From assembly GCA_012295275.1 (NCBI GenBank), contig CM022667.1, positions 9,362,538 through 9,375,037 on the forward strand: a stretch of 12,500 nt of DNA, in the 5' to 3' direction. Position numbers and translations under genes: made by a program. Positions 9,411 to 12,500 of the stretch are shown here, in pieces. Source of the DNA: Chrysomallon squamiferum. Lineage: Eukaryota > Mollusca > Gastropoda > Neomphalida > Peltospiridae. Each line of letters opens with the position of its first letter. The first letter of the stretch is position 1. The notes below the pieces were generated by a model that made no database searches, was not told where the DNA came from, and worked only from the letters and a program-made list of their open reading frames with translations.

Positions 9411-9659
9411 AACGTATATACGGACATATACACACAAAGCACAGAATCTTATATTATTTAAACCGCATCTTTTTTTTTTATCAAAACATCAATAATTTAA
9501 AAGTCACAACATTTATTCATTTTTTGGTTTTTTCTTTAAACACATACATCAAAGAACGTAACATCAAATTTGATATCATTTTTTTTTTTATAGATTTCAC
9601 ATTACGTACATATAGATATATATTTACAATCAATTGCCACGACATTTCAGCTCATTTAA
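9411..9659. other. Unique AT-rich DNA, nothing recognised
   Basis: Several T runs of 9-10 bases and no credible coding sequence. Confidence 0.5.
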
Positions 9660-9867
9660 CCTCGCTTTTCAGTCCGTTCACTACGACGTCGTCCTACGAT
9701 CGAAGACGGTGCCGAGGCGAGCTGTTTACAAAAGGCAGTCGTAGTTGAAAACATTTCCTGTAAATTGGCTCAAATTAATTACGAGCTGTCTGACGAAAAG
9801 CTTCACTCAGAACCAATCACTGAATTTCAAAGCGATTGTAATTCCAAAGTGGCAGTCCTCCTATGCC

Positions 9868-9889
9868 TTTTTTTTTTTTTTTTTTTTTT
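9868..9889 (+). repeat. T22 homopolymer
   Basis: Uninterrupted T run directly after the weak exon candidate at 9673-9867. Confidence 0.85.
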
Positions 9890-10150
9890 GATTTCCGTTC
9901 TTTCGCTCGGGTTCAGGATGAAAGTTTCACAAATGTAGTAGAGCTTCAGGGGTTTTATTTTTATTTTGCGGAGGAAGAAAAGAGTAAAAGATAAAAAAAA
10001 TTAAAAAAAAAAATTAATAAAAAAAATCGAGACATCAAGCAATGATAAAAATGGACACGCGATGAGCAGGGGCGGTTCCGTGTTGTGAGAGAGAAAAGTG
10101 AAGTAAATCCAGTTTGCTGAGAATTCAAAAATCTACGAAAGATTTGTGTG

Positions 10151-10297
10151 TTTTTTATTTTATTTTATTTTATTTTATTTTATTTTATTTTATTTGTTTG
10201 TTTGTCTGTCTTGTTTTATTTTGTTTTGTTTTATTTAATTTAATTTAATTTTTTTTTTTTTTTTTTTTTTATATTTTTTTTTTTTTTTTTTTTTTTT
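10151..10297 (+). repeat. (TTTTA)n pentanucleotide repeat with poly-T tail
   Basis: Nine TTTTA units (10151-10195), TTTG and TCTG units, TTTAA units, then two long T runs (about 10248-10270 and 10276-10297) split by ATA. Confidence 0.9.
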
Positions 10298-10359
10298 GAT
10301 GGGTGTGTGGCGTCTGACACTCCAAAATTATGCAGAAAGAGAGAGAGGGATACATAACT

Positions 10360-10460
10360 CACACACACACATACATACACACACACACACATATACACAC
10401 ATACATACATATACACATACATCCACACATCAACATGCACACTCAGATGCACACACGTAC
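10360..10460 (+). repeat. CA / CACATA repeat
   Basis: CA units with CATA insertions, decaying to CACACATC and CACTCAGATG at the right. A short GAGAGAGAG patch precedes it at 10338-10347. Confidence 0.85.
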
Positions 10461-10803
10461 GTATGTACATCAACACCAGTGGAGAGAAACCAACCCGTCA
10501 TGAAGAGAGATTTGTCACGACACCCCACCCCCTGTATTCAGTTCTAGACCCGCCCTGCTTTACGTCTGAAAACAAATTCCTGCAGTGCAGTTACAGCTCA
10601 GCGCGTGCGGGGGGGGGGAGAGGGTTGTTATCATCTTCGTCAGGGTTTGTGCCTACAGGGAGGATGAACAAGAATGGAATGAAAACATTTACGAAAGTCA
10701 CTGGAATTAGCAATTAAGAAAAGAGGATTCTGAGCGAATAAATACACTGACACGAGACCTGACATACACAGAAATGTTTTCAAGTGTCGTAGTTCATTAC
10801 AGA
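10461..10803. other. Unique DNA with a G10 run, no gene recognised
   Basis: G10 at 10609-10618 is the only G homopolymer of this size in the window. An 84-codon frame (10463-10717) reads through it and shows no domain. Confidence 0.5.
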
Positions 10804-10805
10804 CG

Positions 10806-10980
10806 ATAATAATAGTAATAATAGTAGTAATAATAATAATAGTAATAATAACAATAATAACAATAATAATAATAATAATAATAATAAGATGAATAAGAAG
10901 AAGAAGAAGAAGAAAAAGAAATATATATATACATCTCTATCTATCTGTCTCTCTATCTATATGTGTATATATTTATATAT
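10806..10980 (+). repeat. Compound (AAT)n-(AAG)n-(TATC)n repeat
   Basis: AAT units with AGT and AAC variants to about 10887, GAA/AAG units to 10920, then TATA, TATC and TGTA units. Confidence 0.9.
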
Positions 10981-11029
10981 GTTATTTTATATTATTACGT
11001 TATAATTAAAAAGATGTATTAAATATAAA

Positions 11030-11135
11030 TAAATAAAATGAAAAAAAAAAAGAACAAGGAAAAAAAAAAAATAATAATAATAATAAAAACAAGAACAAGA
11101 AAAAAAAATAAAAATAAAATTTAAATAGAAAACAA
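11030..11135 (+). repeat. A-rich low-complexity tract
   Basis: A runs with AAT, AAC and AAG units. The Phe/Leu-rich minus-strand frame over it is an artefact. Confidence 0.85.
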
Positions 11136-11162
11136 AAGAAGAAAATAACGACATAGCAATTT

Positions 11163-11168
11163 TTTATT
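11163..11168 (-). terminator. Candidate polyadenylation signal AATAAA for the dehydrogenase gene
   Basis: A canonical AATAAA on the minus strand about 187 bases past the TAA stop, in DNA with no other coding signal. It is followed by T-rich sequence. The distance suits a short 3' UTR, but A/T-rich DNA gives this hexamer by chance often, so the assignment is an inference from position. Confidence 0.5.
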
Positions 11169-11354
11169 ATCAAAATATCAGCCTGTAACAAATTATACAT
11201 CCTTAAACTGACAGACAATCAGACATCATCATCTGTACGTGTATAATCAAAACAAAATTATGTTAGCTTAATTTCAGCGAGTGTCACTATGACGTAAACA
11301 AGATATATAAAAAATACACTTCAGTATATGATTGTTTGTATAGAAATATTTAGT
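11169..11354 (-). other. Probable 3' UTR of the dehydrogenase gene
   Basis: 186 bases between the stop codon and the AATAAA on the minus strand. The sequence is AT-rich and unique, with no open frame or repeat of note. Confidence 0.45.
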
Positions 11355-11463
11355 TTAATATGAATGATATTCTTTTCCTTCGTGTTTTCTTAATTTCAGT
11401 ATGGCGCCATTTTTACATTCGTCTGTCACAAGCTCGAGTAGACCTTCAGCAACGTACTCTGGC
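11355..11463 (-). CDS. 15-hydroxyprostaglandin dehydrogenase-like, last coding exon with stop
   Basis: This exon follows an acceptor ending TTTACTGACAG on the minus strand. Its first G completes the split Thr codon (AC/G) left by the upstream exon, and 35 more residues follow to a TAA stop at 11355-11357. The frame reads PEYVAEGLLELVTDE, then CKNGAILKLRK, and ends GKEYHSY. In vertebrate 15-PGDH the same place reads PxxxAxGxxxLxxDxxxNGAxxxxxxxxGxxxxxY, so both the Asn-Gly-Ala strand of the Rossmann core and the Tyr near the C-terminus are kept. The product ends just after that Tyr, without the roughly ten-residue tail of the human enzyme. The split codon restoring this alignment is strong evidence that both exons belong to one gene. 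Nothing suggests a pseudogene in this portion. Confidence 0.88.
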
Positions 11464-11732
11464 CTGTCAGTAAACAAATAAATAAATTAATTAAAAAATA
11501 ATAAATTAATAAATTTACAGTAAATAAAGTAAATTAATTAAAACTATAAATTAAAAACATAACATAAAATAAAAAAAAGAAAGAAAGAAATAAAAAAATA
11601 AAGAAATAAAGAAAAGAAAAGAAATGTGTTAGATCAATTTCATATAAAGACTGAGTCCCTGGATTGCCCAGTAATTTGTATTTTTCTGCAGAATGTTTTC
11701 AGTTACGTGAAGTCAGAAGGATCGTTCTAAAA

Positions 11733-11777
<45 letters not shown>

Positions 11778-11795
11778 ACACCTATCGCTGCTTAC
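11464..11795 (-). other. Intron between the two dehydrogenase exons, phase 2
   Basis: A 332-base intron with a GTAAGC donor and a TTTACTGACAG acceptor on the minus strand. It contains a perfect (ATT)n run (plus-strand 11733-11776) and a long A-rich stretch with AAAT/AAAG units (plus-strand 11475-11625), which appears as a T-rich tract on the coding strand before the acceptor. Confidence 0.8.
11733..11776 (+). repeat. Perfect (ATT)n, about 15 units
   Basis: An uninterrupted trinucleotide run inside the dehydrogenase intron, 20 bases from the donor site. Confidence 0.95.
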
Positions 11796-11944
11796 GTCAT
11801 CATGCCGAACTGTTTGATCATAGACTGTACCCTGTCTATATTGAGACAACTTTCTTTCGTGAGTCCGCCAAACAGATTTGTGTCCGTGAAGGATGGACAA
11901 AGTATATTGATCCTTACCCCGTTATCCGTACACTCAGGGTTCAG
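11796..11944 (-). CDS. 15-hydroxyprostaglandin dehydrogenase-like, penultimate coding exon (partial gene)
   Basis: The minus strand reads 49 codons plus two bases, starting LNPECTDNGVRINILCPS and ending IKQFGMMT. The GVRINILCPSFTDT stretch matches the GVRxNxxCPGxxxT region that follows the catalytic Tyr-Lys segment in classical short-chain dehydrogenases. With the next exon it aligns by eye to roughly residues 170-255 of vertebrate 15-PGDH (about 266 aa). That enzyme uses NAD+ to oxidise the 15-hydroxyl of prostaglandins in the cytosol. The left border is TTTCTAG then CTG; the TAG is an in-frame stop, so the exon cannot extend further upstream. The right border is ATGAC then GTAAGC, a good donor in phase 2, which the next exon matches. 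Oddity: the usual Pro-Gly of this motif is Pro-Ser. The substrate is uncertain, because invertebrates have many PGDH-like paralogues. The dehydrogenase family call is firm. Confidence 0.88.

Positions 11945-12500
<556 letters not shown>

Noticed and set aside
9682-9691. ACGACGTCGT palindrome as a possible regulatory site
   Set aside because: A single 10-base palindrome with no promoter context.
10463-10717. NTSGEKP near the start of an 84-codon frame, like a C2H2 zinc-finger linker
   Set aside because: No Cys/His zinc-finger pairs occur at the right spacing on either side, and the frame arises from a CA repeat and crosses a G10 run.

Overview
This window looks like intergenic and intronic DNA from an animal nuclear genome, most probably a mollusc. 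It is AT-rich, packed with microsatellites, has no long continuous genes, and carries spliced coding exons with GT-AG borders. The mollusc call rests mainly on a near-complete tRNA-headed SINE at 4418-4725, whose central block and GTCGTTAA tail resemble a SINE family I recall as widespread in bivalves and gastropods. That comparison is from memory and was not checked by alignment.

The one gene I can identify is on the minus strand at the right end. Two consecutive exons (11796-11944, then 11355-11463) encode the C-terminal third of a short-chain dehydrogenase most like 15-hydroxyprostaglandin dehydrogenase. Splice sites and phase agree, a stop codon ends the frame, and an AATAAA signal follows at 11163-11168. 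The exons with the NAD-binding and catalytic Tyr/Lys regions must lie beyond position 12500; 11945-12500 is then intron.

Layout: 1-1500 is trinucleotide and tetranucleotide repeat with little unique DNA. 1600-2530 is unique sequence broken by A and T runs. 2534-3360 has two large (TC)n tracts around a block with two tRNA-like segments, then a TATC/TCTG repeat. 3361-4250 is mostly unique and holds a possible unrecognised terminal exon (3755-3942) followed by two AATAAA signals. 4418-4725 is the SINE. 4726-5265 and 5432-6130 are featureless unique DNA. 6130-8600 alternates ACT/TAG trinucleotide tracts, a 200-bp CA-rich tract and a tRNA-derived element on the minus strand. 8600-11100 is unique DNA with CATA, TTTTA, CA and AAT tracts. 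11163-12500 is the dehydrogenase locus.

Most long open frames are artefacts of low-complexity repeats: Ser-Leu or Arg-Glu runs from TC/GA, Thr/Leu/Val runs from ACT/TAG, His-Thr and Cys-Val runs from CA/TG. I found no rRNA, CRISPR, operon or intact transposase, and no sign of a novel multi-gene system. The points of interest are the dehydrogenase exons, the SINE and its tRNA-like relatives, and a few weak exon candidates.
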